From the NCBI GenBank assembly GCA_016190145.1, contig JACPRD010000078.1, forward strand, positions 1-52,475: 52,475 nt of DNA, written 5' to 3'. Positions 43,201-51,590 of the stretch are shown here, piece by piece. Every line of letters begins with the position of its first letter. Within the stretch, counting starts at the first letter, position 1. The translations under genes and the position numbers were made by a program. A model generated the notes under the pieces. That model was given only the letters and a program-made list of their open reading frames with translations. It searched no databases and was not told the origin of the DNA. Origin of the DNA: Planctomycetota bacterium (GTDB taxonomy: Bacteria > Planctomycetota > MHYJ01 > WSZJ01).

Positions 43201-43227
43201 CGGTCGATCCAATTTGGAGACATCCCC

Positions 43228-44349
43228 ATGCCTTCCTCGCCTCTTGCCCGAATTGCGACACAGTTCTTCATCCTCCTGGCCCAGAACGAGAGTCGGGCTG
43301 ACAAGGTGGAACTTGCGGAGGAGATCCTGGACGGGTTCGCGGCCCGCAGGGCCTGGCACCGTGATGCCCTGCGCCTGGTCTCGCCCGACGGAGAACGGGG
43401 CCTGGATCCGCTCGACGGAATCGTCGGCGTCGGCGCGGCGATTCAGCAGGTTCGACTCGGGATCCAGCGAGCCGCATCCACCGAACAGCCAGTTCTGATT
43501 CTGGGAGAAACCGGCACCGGAAAGACCCTCATCGCGGGAGTCATCCACGCCCTCGGGCCGCGGGCCGCCGAGCCGTTCGTTCCCGTGAGCGTCGCCGCTT
43601 TCGCCGAAGATCTGATCGAAAGCGAACTCTTCGGGCACGAGAAAGGAGCATTTACCGGCGCCATCAGGAGCCACCGCGGCGTCTTCGAGCGCGCTCACGG
43701 CGGCACGTTGTTCCTCGACGAAATCGGCGATCTCGCCCGTCCGCTGCAGGTCAAGTTGCTCAAAGCGCTGGAAGAGGGACACGTCCTGCCTGTGGGCGCC
43801 GAGAAGGCTGTGCCCGCCAAGGTGAGGTTCATCGCGGGGACGCATCACGATCTGGCGCATGAAGCGCAGCAGAACAGATTCCGGGGAGACCTTTTCTACC
43901 GGCTCGACGGCCTCCGCATGCTGCTTCCGGCGCTCAGGGACCGGAGGGAGGACATCGTCCCGCTCGTCATCCACTTTCTGGGGGGCGCGGAAGGCGTCCC
44001 GATGGAGCCAGCTGCGATTCGCTACCTTCAACAATTGCCGTGGCCCGGAAACCTGCGTCAACTGAAACAGAAAATCGAGTTGCTCGGAGATCTCCATCCG
44101 GGTGGAATCTCCCTCGAAGACATCCTCACCGACTGCCCGGAGCTCGTTCCGCCGGCGGACGAGCCGGATCCGGAAGATCTCTCGAACGCCGAAGACGCCT
44201 TCAGGCGGTCCCATATCCGGAAACACCTCGCCGCGTCGCACGGCTGCCGGTCGGAGACCGCGCGCCGGCTCGGGAGAAGCGAAGAATGGCTTCGCCAGGA
44301 AGTGAAGAGACTCGGCATCCCTCCGGAGTTCGGGCGTCCGGAAGCATGA
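43228..44349 (+). CDS. Sigma-54-dependent transcriptional activator
   Basis: The 373-residue protein is an AAA+ enhancer-binding protein: Walker A GETGTGKT (93-100), the sigma-54-contacting loop GAFTGA (140-145), Walker B TLFLDE (160-165), sensor I FIAGTHHDL and the FRGDLFYRLDGL arginine region. A C-terminal helix-turn-helix of Fis type follows (about 330-366, HLAASHGCRSETARRLGRS). The N-terminal 70 residues are not a receiver, GAF or FHA domain that I recognise, so the signal input is unknown. It is followed by a small gene set preceded by a matching sigma-54 promoter, which is its likely target. Confidence 0.92.
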   Translation: MPSSPLARIATQFFILLAQNESRADKVELAEEILDGFAARRAWHRDALRLVSPDGERGLDPLDGIVGVGAAIQQVRLGIQRAASTEQPVLILGETGTGKTLIAGVIHALGPRAAEPFVPVSVAAFAEDLIESELFGHEKGAFTGAIRSHRGVFERAHGGTLFLDEIGDLARPLQVKLLKALEEGHVLPVGAEKAVPAKVRFIAGTHHDLAHEAQQNRFRGDLFYRLDGLRMLLPALRDRREDIVPLVIHFLGGAEGVPMEPAAIRYLQQLPWPGNLRQLKQKIELLGDLHPGGISLEDILTDCPELVPPADEPDPEDLSNAEDAFRRSHIRKHLAASHGCRSETARRLGRSEEWLRQEVKRLGIPPEFGRPEA

Positions 44350-44428
44350 TCGTCGGGGCGTTCCGAGTCCGAACTCTTGGGGAACAACCAGAATTCGTTG
44401 GGGGAAACGCTCGGCTGACAAGCAACTC

Positions 44429-44492
44429 GGGAACAGAGTTCCCTCTGCGCGCACCTTTCCGTGCGCCTGCGCGCGATCGGCGCGGAAATTGC
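44429..44492 (+). promoter_or_regulatory. Palindrome and sigma-54 promoter upstream of small-protein genes
   Basis: The palindrome GGGAAC-AGA-GTTCCC (44429-44443) stands 35 bases before GGCGCGGAAATTGC (44479-44492). The latter matches the -24/-12 consensus GGCACG-N4-TTGC at every specified position but one and has exact GG-N10-GC spacing. Transcription would start near 44503, 31 bases before the next gene. Together with the activator gene immediately upstream, this makes a coherent regulated unit; the palindrome as the activator's site is inference. Confidence 0.6.
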
Positions 44493-44533
44493 GATGACGG
44501 TGAGTCAAGTTCGTCACCTGGAGGTCGTCTGCG

Positions 44534-44935
44534 ATGGCTTGCTGTCAGACGTGCGTGGTCCCGAATACTGACGGCCGCTTCGACGCGGCCCGCGTTCGTG
44601 CCTACGTGGTCTCCGCCGACAAGCTCAGCCTGGATGCGCGAAACGGTCTCATCACTGCGCTTGAACCCGCCGAGATGGGCGCCGCCAACGCCGTGCGGAT
44701 CTGCCTGGTGCTTTTCGCCGGGTCGGGACCCATCAACGGCACGGTCTACCTGCAAGCCGGGAACGACCGTGCGAACTACACGGCGGTGGGCAACGTCGCC
44801 CTGAACGGACTCGGTGTCTATTCTTTCCAGGTCTCCGGAATCGCCTGCGCCCACATCCGGCTGTTCTTCGTGATCGCGTCCGGCGGCACCAGCAGCTACA
44901 CCTGCGCCGCCGACATGTCGCTCGCAAAACTCTAG
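44534..44935 (+). CDS. Unknown beta-rich protein A (paralogue of next gene)
   Basis: The 133-residue product starts MACCQTCVVPNTDG and has no signal peptide or membrane segment. Its C-terminal 65 residues (YLQAGNDRANYTAVGNVAL, then FQVSGIACAHIRLFFVIA) align position by position with the product of the next gene, including the shared pattern L/VQ-x-x-ND-x-x-NY and V-x-G-I/V-A-x-x-x-I/V-R. The pattern suggests a beta sandwich. No family is recognised; phage head-decoration and tail proteins have similar textures. It is the first gene after the sigma-54 promoter. Confidence 0.6.
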   Translation: MACCQTCVVPNTDGRFDAARVRAYVVSADKLSLDARNGLITALEPAEMGAANAVRICLVLFAGSGPINGTVYLQAGNDRANYTAVGNVALNGLGVYSFQVSGIACAHIRLFFVIASGGTSSYTCAADMSLAKL

Positions 44936-44964
44936 AATCACCACCTCATTCAAGGGAGTCCGCG

Positions 44965-45303
44965 ATGTACACCAAGCTCTGCGACAAGCTCGTCGTGACG
45001 ACGGCCGGCAGCCCCGAGTTCTCCTTCGCGGTGCCCATGGACGGTAACGCCCTCCAGCTCGAGGTGACCGTCATCAGCGTCGTCGCCGGGGCGACACTCA
45101 GCCTCGAAGTGCAGGGGACAAACGACCTCCAGAACTACTTCTCCATCCTCGGTCCGGTCGCCGGTCTCACGGTCGGGTACAAAGGCGACGCTGCGGTCAA
45201 GGCCACTGGCGTCGCCTACCAGTACGTGCGGGTGAAATGGACCAGCGTTGGGGTCGGCGGAGCGGTTGTTCTGGCCGCGGGCATTAACACGAGCCAGTTG
45301 TAG
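44965..45303 (+). CDS. Unknown beta-rich protein B (paralogue of preceding gene)
   Basis: The 112-residue product (MYTKLCDKLVVTTAGSP start) is nearly all predicted beta strand: LQLEVTVISVVAGATLSLEV, then QGTNDLQNYFSILGPVAGL and VAYQYVRVKWTSVGVGGAVV. It shares the ND-x-x-NY core and the following strand order with the protein encoded 29 bases upstream. It has no signal peptide. AAGGGAG precedes the ATG. Function is unknown; repetition suggests subunits of one structure. Confidence 0.6.
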   Translation: MYTKLCDKLVVTTAGSPEFSFAVPMDGNALQLEVTVISVVAGATLSLEVQGTNDLQNYFSILGPVAGLTVGYKGDAAVKATGVAYQYVRVKWTSVGVGGAVVLAAGINTSQL

Positions 45304-45452
45304 GATCGCCAAGTTGAGGAAGCGGAAGGAAGTCAGGTCGGATGTCGCGATCAGCGGGTCGGAATTCGAGCTCACGTGCATTCCGAGCACGCCATCCGGA
45401 ATCTTCGATGTCGTTGTTTTGGCGGTGCGGGAAAGGAGAGCGAGACGAGACC

Positions 45453-46496
45453 ATGCCCGATTTGACGCGAGAAGAGTTCCAGACGCTTCGAGCTCAGAAT
45501 CCAAGCGTGCAAACCGGACGATCCGGAGGTATTCCCGTCGGAGCGGAGACTCTGATCGCCGTACCACCGCCTTCGGTCGGGGACTCCATGCCGCCCCGCC
45601 AGATGCCGCTCGAGTCGCAGGTTCGCCTTGGTGGTGTTCAGCAGCCGCCTGAGGGAATCGGGCTTTTAGGGACGCCTCGCCAACCCGGCGACCAGCTCCA
45701 TCGCCAGTTTCGGTGGAGCCTGCCGGGGGCGAGAGGCGTAGGGGAGGGTGCGATCGTGCATTCGGCGCTTCCCGGAAGGCTCCTTTTCAATCTGCGAAGG
45801 CTCAAACTTAAGAAGAAGAAAGTTAAGGGACTCAACTACGACATCGATGTCGACGACACCGGAACGATCATTCATCGCGGAATGACCATGTGGGGCGGCT
45901 CGATTGAATTCACTTGGTATCCGACAACGACTCCCGGATGCACCTCGACCATGATCAACACAATTGAACGCACCACGACATGGGAGACCTTTGATGCATC
46001 CGGGAATCCAAGCGTGGCCAACGATGCGAAAGACAGAGATCCGCTCAACCCGCTGTTCAACATTGGCTTCGGCGTCGACGGGGCCAAGGGGCCCATGGAC
46101 CCCACTTCCTCACTTGTTACCACGGGCAAGACGAAATTCGGCATGGAGTGGGTCAAGAAGCACGACGACCCGGCCATGACCAAGGGCGCCTTCCTTGCTG
46201 CAGCCCAACAAGGCGCATCGGCAGACAGGAATGCCAAGCAGGTAAAAGTGACAGTCACCTGGGTTGTCACTGCTTGGTTTGTGGAAGTCTGCAACGGAGT
46301 TTACAGCACAAGTGGTTTTCACCAAGTAACCGTGACGGCGACCATGGTGTTCAACATCGCAGGCGGTCAAGCGCAACCCGATGAAAGCGGGCAGGCGTTT
46401 GTTACAATTGACGACACCGATTCAGGCCCTGGGACCGCGGAGCAGAAGGCAAAACTGAACGGCGCAACGGCCGGATACGGAGTACGCGTGAGGTAG
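45453..46496 (+). CDS. Unknown 347-residue protein
   Basis: The protein has a disordered, Pro/Gly/Gln-rich N-terminal third (about 1-95), a basic patch (NLRRLKLKKKKVKGLNYDI, about 112-130) and a beta-rich C-terminal part (IEFTWYPTTTPGCTSTMIN, KVTVTWVVTAWFVEVCNGVY, VTVTATMVFNIAGG). No signal peptide or known motif is seen. The DNA is clearly less GC-rich than the flanking housekeeping genes. It starts 150 bases after paralogue B. The basic patch and strand-rich body would suit a capsid-, adhesin- or toxin-like structural protein; that is a guess. Confidence 0.5.
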   Translation: MPDLTREEFQTLRAQNPSVQTGRSGGIPVGAETLIAVPPPSVGDSMPPRQMPLESQVRLGGVQQPPEGIGLLGTPRQPGDQLHRQFRWSLPGARGVGEGAIVHSALPGRLLFNLRRLKLKKKKVKGLNYDIDVDDTGTIIHRGMTMWGGSIEFTWYPTTTPGCTSTMINTIERTTTWETFDASGNPSVANDAKDRDPLNPLFNIGFGVDGAKGPMDPTSSLVTTGKTKFGMEWVKKHDDPAMTKGAFLAAAQQGASADRNAKQVKVTVTWVVTAWFVEVCNGVYSTSGFHQVTVTATMVFNIAGGQAQPDESGQAFVTIDDTDSGPGTAEQKAKLNGATAGYGVRVR

Positions 46497-46662
46497 CTCG
46501 CGAGACTGTCGACACCGACTTTGTTGGACTGAGCGACCGAGGATGTCACGGTGGGCGACGGTAGCGATAAAGTGCCCATCGAGAATTGAAGGACGCCGAG
46601 TGACGCGTCTAGAACGGTCATTGCGAGTCAAGGTCGAATTGGTGGAGTTGGTGAAGCTCACG

Positions 46663-47397
46663 ATGAAGGTCGATCGAAAGCAGAAGGCGCTAGTCGTGGT
46701 CGCCTTGATCTCGGCGGCATTGTTCTCGTTCACCAGCACCAGAGATCGATATGGCGATTTCCGTACGAACGAAGTCGAGTGCGAACTCAGTCAGCGGGGC
46801 ACGAAGTCCGCTGAGGCCTCGACTTCTATAGTCGAAGATTTGCCGGAGAGAGGGGGCGACGCGAGCCCGCAGTTGCGCACTTCACGACCTTGCCCTGATT
46901 CCTCAGGGCCAGGTCATGGGGCGCCGTGCTGGCCGACGTTTATTCATGAGGCCGAAGATTCGGGAAAGAATCAGGATGGCGAAGTAGATTGGCCAAGCCG
47001 ACACGCGACGCCAGGTCGGATCTCTCAAGACGAGGAAACCCGCAGGGCGATGGCTTCGACATTTCTCGATTTCGAATGTTCGCAGATTCCAATATGCGAG
47101 GCCGTGCAGGCGCTGTCGGAGGAGTCGCAAATGAACATTGTGGTCGACGGGCGTCATGTCAGCCTGGATACCGTGATTCTCGGTTATCTCCGATTTGAGC
47201 GGCAGCCACTCAATGAAATCCTTACTCACATCGCCGAACGAGTTGGCTTGGTTTACTGCATCGACATGGGTCTCATCGTGCTGACGACGCCTCAAGCCGC
47301 AGCGGAGTTGGAATCGACCTCCCGGGCGGTTGGTGATCTGAGTGGCGCCGATCGGCCGCTTGGGAACCTCAAGGATGTGTCTTGCGAAGTTGAGTGA
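46663..47397 (+). CDS. Membrane-anchored protein with secretin N-domain
   Basis: The 244-residue product has an N-terminal membrane segment (about 8-24, ALVVVALISAALFSF), an Asp/Ser-rich linker with several cysteines and then an STN/N0-like domain (about 135-220): TFLDFECSQIPICEAVQALS, NIVVDGRHVSLDTVILGYLR, QPLNEILTHIAERVGLVYCI, ending GLIVLTTPQ. This matches the N-domain of secretins and TonB-linked receptors, without a channel domain. An in-frame ATG at 46543 is possible, but the start at 46663 puts the helix at the N-terminus. It is the last gene of the lower-GC block. Confidence 0.65.
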   Translation: MKVDRKQKALVVVALISAALFSFTSTRDRYGDFRTNEVECELSQRGTKSAEASTSIVEDLPERGGDASPQLRTSRPCPDSSGPGHGAPCWPTFIHEAEDSGKNQDGEVDWPSRHATPGRISQDEETRRAMASTFLDFECSQIPICEAVQALSEESQMNIVVDGRHVSLDTVILGYLRFERQPLNEILTHIAERVGLVYCIDMGLIVLTTPQAAAELESTSRAVGDLSGADRPLGNLKDVSCEVE

Positions 47398-47425
47398 TCC
47401 TCGAACCTGAGAGGCCTCCAGGTGA

Positions 47426-50400
47426 TCATGAGTCCTCCCCGGGGCTACGGATCTGCACGACCGAGCGCTCGGAGAGGAGTTCACTGAGGTCGGCTTCCGT
47501 GAGTCTGCGAACAAATGCCTCCTCACTCCCCAGCACCCCTTCCGCCAGAGCCCGTTTTTTCTCCTGCAGCGCGATGACCTTCTCCTCGATCGTGTCCTTC
47601 GACACGAACTTGTAGACCATGACGGGTCTCGTCTGGCCGATCCGGTGGGCGCGGTCGGTCGCCTGCTCCTCGGCGGCGGGGTTCCACCAGGGGTCGAGGT
47701 GGCAGACGTAGTCGGCGCCGGTGAGGTTGAGGCCGGCGCCGCCGGCTTTGAGGGAGATGAGGAAGAAGGGGGCGTCGCCGGACTGGAAGCGGGCGATTTC
47801 GTCGTCGCGTTTGCGGGTGGCGCCGTCGAGGTAGCAGAACTTGTGGCCGGCGGCGTCGAGGCGGGCGCGGACGAGGGCGAGGAACTCGGTGAACTGGGAG
47901 AAGACGAGGGCGCGGTGGCCGCCGGCGGCGAGGTCGCGAGCCATGTCGTCGAACTCGTCGAGCTTGGCGGAGAGGGAGAGCCTTTGACCCGGAAGTTTCA
48001 CGAGGGCGGTGTGGAGGGCTGCCTGGCGGAGGCGGAGGAGGGCCTCGAGGACGGCGAACCGCGCGCCGTCGAGGCCGTCGCGATCGATGGCCTTCATGAC
48101 TTTTTCGCGCGTGAGGAGGAGGAGCCGCTCGTAGAACTCGCGGTGGGCGGGGGAGAGCTCGCAGTGGAGGAGCGTCTCGGTTTTCGGCGGTAGGTCGCGC
48201 GCGACCTCTTCTTTGAGACGTCTCAGGATGAAGGGGCGGACGCGGCGGCGCAGCGAGGCCATGGCTTCCGCGTCCCCCGACTTGTGGATCGGGAGGCCGT
48301 AGCGCTCGCGGAAGGACTCTTCCGAGCCGAGCAATCCCGGCATCAGGAACCGGAACTGGCTCCAGAGCTCGTAGAGGTTGTTCTCGATCGGCGTCCCGGA
48401 GAGGCAGAGGCGGTGCTCCGCGCGGATCTGGCGCGCCGCGCGGGCGGTCTGGGAGTCGGAGGTCTTGATCTGCTGGGCCTCGTCGAGGATGGCGTAGCGG
48501 AAGGGGATGGCGGCGAGGTTTTCGGCGTCGCGGCGGAGGACTCCGTACGTCGTGAGGACGAGGTCGTGTTCCGGGATGCGTGGGAGGAGCTTCGAGCGGT
48601 CGCCGGCTTCGTAGCGCAGGACGCGGAAGCCGGGCGAGAATCGGGCGGCCTCGCGGGCCCAGTTGCCGACGACCGACGTGGGAGCGACGATCAGGTTCGG
48701 CCCGCTTCCCCCCCGCTCGCGGTCGGCGAGGAGCAGCGTGAGCGTCTCGAGCGTTTTCCCGAGACCCATGTCGTCCGCCAGGATCGCGTGGAACCCGCCG
48801 TCCCGGATCGACTGCAGCCAGGCGACGCCTTCCTGCTGGTACGGACGCAGCACGGCGTTGAGCCCCCCCGGCGGCCGGAACGGCGCGGGACGCGGCGGCT
48901 CGGGCACGCCCGTGGCCGCGTCCGCCGCCAGCGCGATGTCCTCCACCAGCCCCCGCTGGTTCGCGGGCAGCCGGATCCGCCCTTTCACCACCTGCGCCCC
49001 CGCCGCGCGCGCGTCCTCCCAGACCGCGCGCAGCTTCCTCAGATCGCCCTCGGGCATCGGCGTCCACGAGCCGTCGGGGAGTTTGAGGAAGCGGAGTCCC
49101 TGCGTCGACGCCGCGAACAGTTCGTCGAGGGGGATGCCGAGCCCGTCGAGGGCGGCCTGGCCTTCGATGTCGAGCCACGAGCCGGACGTGACGACGCGCA
49201 CGGACGTTTTCGCGCGTCCGCCGCGCAGGCGGTAGCCGCGCAGCCCGTCGCGCCCGACGACCGGCCAGCCCAGCCCCGGCAGCCCCTCCGACAGGAATCT
49301 GAGGGCCGCCTCCCCCCACAGCCGCACCGACCAAGGCTCGCCCGCGCACCCCGCGGCGGCCGCGAGCTGCGCGCGCAGCTCCTTCTCGGCGGCGGGCGCG
49401 CGGCGCGACCAGAACGCGCCCTGCGGGTCGATGCCTTCCACCATCCCCGCCTTCTCGGCCTCGTGGACCTGCGCCGGCCCGTCGCCGTACGCGAACGTCA
49501 GCCGCGCCACGAGCGCGCCCGCGTCCTCCGAGAGCGCCAAAACCGGCCGCGGCTTCGCCGGCTCCAGGCGCTTCGAGAGCGCCCCTTCCTCGACGACGAG
49601 CGCGCCGGGCTCGGCGAGCCGGCTGAAATGCTGCTTCACGAACTTGTCCGCGGCCGCCGCCGGAATCTCGAGCGGCGCCTTGAGCAGTCCCGCGGCCGCC
49701 GCGGCGTCGCGCAGCCCGCTCACGGGTCGCCACTGCTGCCCGTCCGTCGCCCACGGCCGGCGCTCGCCGAGGATCGTCCAGCCGGAGAGGGGAAGGTCGC
49801 CCTCGTGAAGCGCCCCCATCAGCCGGAGCCCGCCTCCCTCGCGTTTTCCCAGCCGGAATTTCCACGCGAGGAATCGCTCGCCCACGCCGTGCCCGTCGCC
49901 CAGCTCGCGCGCCGCGCGCAGCACCGCGTCGACGCCGTCGGGCTTGACGCGCGTGGCGTCCTCGAGGGCCAGGGCGAGGGTATCGATAAAGCGCCGCTCG
50001 TCGTTCGGGAAGGCGTCGGGGTCGGCGGCGCGCGGGTCGAGCCGTTCGGCGTCGCGGGCGCACTCGACGTGCAGCCTCCCGTCCTCCGCGCGGAGCGCGA
50101 CGCGCAGCCCGGCCGCCGCGGGCGCGTCGTGCGCGCACGCTGCCGTGAGCGCTCCCAGCCGCTCCTCCCAGTGCGAGAGCGCGCCGCCGGTCGCTTCCCC
50201 CCCCTTGTCCGCCACGGCTAGCGCGACCGCCACGATGTGTCGGCAGACGCCCTCGCAGGGGCCTTCGCAGAAGTGTTCTCCGCGCGGGCCGAGGTCGACT
50301 TCGACGTTGAACGCGCGGTCCTTGGCGGTCCGGACCTGTCCGCTCCAGAGCCCCTCGGCGGCCCGTCGCAGGCCCGCGACGCGGCCTTCCCTGAGATCGC

Positions 50401-50464
50401 GCGCGCCGAGCGCGTAGGTGGCGGGGGTTGTCCAGGCCTGGATGGACCGGGTGTTGAGGACCAT
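47426..50464 (-). CDS. SWIM-domain SNF2-family helicase/ATPase
   Basis: The 1012-residue protein has a SWIM-type zinc motif near the N-terminus (FCEGPCEGVCRHIVAVALA, about 65-83), a long bacterial SNF2 N-terminal extension and a complete SNF2 motor. The motor has RPYQQEGVAWLQSI, motif I ADDMGLGKT (about 561-569), motif II LDEAQQIK, motif III LCLSGTPIENNL, motif V SLKAGGAGLNLTGADYV and motif VI ATDRAHRIGQTRPV. Such proteins remodel nucleoprotein complexes; RapA-like and defence roles are known for relatives. The ATG at 50464 is preferred because upstream in-frame sequence is repeat DNA. No partner gene (MoxR/vWA) lies nearby. Confidence 0.93.
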   Translation of the reverse strand: MVLNTRSIQAWTTPATYALGARDLREGRVAGLRRAAEGLWSGQVRTAKDRAFNVEVDLGPRGEHFCEGPCEGVCRHIVAVALAVADKGGEATGGALSHWEERLGALTAACAHDAPAAAGLRVALRAEDGRLHVECARDAERLDPRAADPDAFPNDERRFIDTLALALEDATRVKPDGVDAVLRAARELGDGHGVGERFLAWKFRLGKREGGGLRLMGALHEGDLPLSGWTILGERRPWATDGQQWRPVSGLRDAAAAAGLLKAPLEIPAAAADKFVKQHFSRLAEPGALVVEEGALSKRLEPAKPRPVLALSEDAGALVARLTFAYGDGPAQVHEAEKAGMVEGIDPQGAFWSRRAPAAEKELRAQLAAAAGCAGEPWSVRLWGEAALRFLSEGLPGLGWPVVGRDGLRGYRLRGGRAKTSVRVVTSGSWLDIEGQAALDGLGIPLDELFAASTQGLRFLKLPDGSWTPMPEGDLRKLRAVWEDARAAGAQVVKGRIRLPANQRGLVEDIALAADAATGVPEPPRPAPFRPPGGLNAVLRPYQQEGVAWLQSIRDGGFHAILADDMGLGKTLETLTLLLADRERGGSGPNLIVAPTSVVGNWAREAARFSPGFRVLRYEAGDRSKLLPRIPEHDLVLTTYGVLRRDAENLAAIPFRYAILDEAQQIKTSDSQTARAARQIRAEHRLCLSGTPIENNLYELWSQFRFLMPGLLGSEESFRERYGLPIHKSGDAEAMASLRRRVRPFILRRLKEEVARDLPPKTETLLHCELSPAHREFYERLLLLTREKVMKAIDRDGLDGARFAVLEALLRLRQAALHTALVKLPGQRLSLSAKLDEFDDMARDLAAGGHRALVFSQFTEFLALVRARLDAAGHKFCYLDGATRKRDDEIARFQSGDAPFFLISLKAGGAGLNLTGADYVCHLDPWWNPAAEEQATDRAHRIGQTRPVMVYKFVSKDTIEEKVIALQEKKRALAEGVLGSEEAFVRRLTEADLSELLSERSVVQIRSPGEDS

Positions 50465-50699
50465 AGGGACGTCTGCTGTATCGGCATTTCCGGCGCTGTG
50501 GCGGGAGAGGAAACCGCGGCCAGTTGCCAGTGGCCAGTTGCCGGTGGCCAGTTCACGGTCGGTCGCGCCCTGCTGGCCACTGGTCGCTGGCCACTGGCCA
50601 CTTCTTTCCCCACTTCCCACACCCGCCTCTCTCCGCTATCGTGGCGCGATTCCACACGCGGCCTGCTGGCCGCATTTCCGCCCTCGAACGGAGCGAATC
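50465..50699. repeat. Divergent gap with TGGCCAGT-type repeats
   Basis: At 50517-50612 the divergent gap carries several copies of GGCCAGTTGCC, CCAGTGGCCAG and CTGGCCACTGG in both orientations, making nested palindromes. The units are too short and irregular for a CRISPR array. They could bind a regulator or be a decayed repeat cluster. The OmpH-like gene has GGAG just before its ATG. Confidence 0.5.
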
Positions 50700-51383
50700 A
50701 TGAAAAGACCCGTCGCCCTCCTGCCGTCCTTCTTCCTCATTGCGGCGTTTGCTTGCGCGGATGGCCCCGCGGATCCCGCACCGGAGCTGCCGCCGATGCG
50801 CGTCGGGGTCGTCAACCTCCGGGAAGTCTACAACGGGTTCGCGAAGGTCAAGGACTTCACGGACCGTCTCGAGGCCGAGAAGAAGGCGCAGCAGGAGGAG
50901 CTGACGAAGCTCGAGAAGGAGATCAAGGGCAAGTACGACATGCGGGATCCGCTCGCGAAGGACTCGAAGCTCCGCATGAACCTCACGGTCGAGATCGTGC
51001 AGCTCGAGGCGAAGCACGAGTTCATGGTCAAAATGTGGAACGAAACCGTGAAGAACAAGCTCGATTCCGGCGTGGCGGCGCTCTACAACGACATCCGGGA
51101 CGAGGTCGACGCGTACGCGAAGGAAGCGAAGCTGACGCTCGTCTTCAAGGTGGATTCGGGCCGGCTGACGGACGACGAGGACATGGGCGCCAACAACAAG
51201 ATCAACCTGCGCGGTGTCCTGTTCCACGACCCGTCCTACGACATCACGAAGCCGATTCTCACGCGCCTGAACGAAAAGTACGCGAAAGAGAAGCCGGCAG
51301 AACCGCCGAAGGACGGGGACAAGCCCGGGGACGGCGAAAAGCCGGCGAACGGGGACAAGGGCGCGAACGGCGGGAACAAGTAG
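50700..51383 (+). CDS. OmpH/Skp-family periplasmic chaperone
   Basis: The 227-residue protein has a signal peptide (about 1-20, ALLPSFFLIAAFACADG) with a Cys near its end, so a lipoprotein is possible. An OmpH-like body follows: MRVGVVNLREVYNGFAKVKD (the conserved VD/NxxxV start), a charged tentacle helix (EKKAQQEELTKLEKEIKGKY), then NKLDSGVAALYNDIRDEVDA and LTLVFKVDSGRL. Skp holds outer-membrane proteins in transit. The C-terminal tail is Lys/Gly/Asp-rich (GDKPGDGEKPANGDKGANGG) and not part of the fold. bamA and lpxD, common neighbours, are absent. Confidence 0.85.
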   Translation: MKRPVALLPSFFLIAAFACADGPADPAPELPPMRVGVVNLREVYNGFAKVKDFTDRLEAEKKAQQEELTKLEKEIKGKYDMRDPLAKDSKLRMNLTVEIVQLEAKHEFMVKMWNETVKNKLDSGVAALYNDIRDEVDAYAKEAKLTLVFKVDSGRLTDDEDMGANNKINLRGVLFHDPSYDITKPILTRLNEKYAKEKPAEPPKDGDKPGDGEKPANGDKGANGGNK

Positions 51384-51387
51384 GGCT

Positions 51388-51529
51388 CAGAGTCTGAGAA
51401 ACATTCGCGTGCCGTCCCTCGCGTCACGTCCTGCACCGCGCGTTTCAGGTTGGCGGTCGAGTCGGGGTCCCTCGACGCGCGGTGCAGGCCGGCCGCTCGG
51501 GTCGTCCCGCGACTGTTTCTCAGACTCTG
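51388..51529. mobile_element. 142-bp MITE-like element
   Basis: The ends at 51388-51409 and 51508-51529 are 22-bp terminal inverted repeats with one mismatch (outer part CAGAGTCTGAGAAAC). Inside is a 13-bp perfect inverted repeat (51430-51442 and 51476-51488, core CTGCACCGCGC). The element starts 4 bases after the OmpH-like stop codon and encodes nothing. A similar end (GAGAGTCTGAGAAA) at 52377-52390 lies beyond the transposase remnant, and partial copies are at 20231 and 36227. This fits a non-autonomous element using the termini of a resident IS. Confidence 0.65.
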
Positions 51530-51590
51530 CGGGACAGCGCGTGGGATGCCGCCGGATTCGTAAGATGGGATCAGCTCATCGAGATCCACC

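Noticed and set aside
44350..47420. Complete prophage
   Set aside because: No integrase, terminase, portal or lysis gene is present, and no attachment-site repeats were found at the borders, so a phage label is not justified by sequence alone.
50517..50612. Possible CRISPR array
   Set aside because: Units are only about 11 bases, overlap in both orientations and lack regular spacers; no cas gene is nearby.
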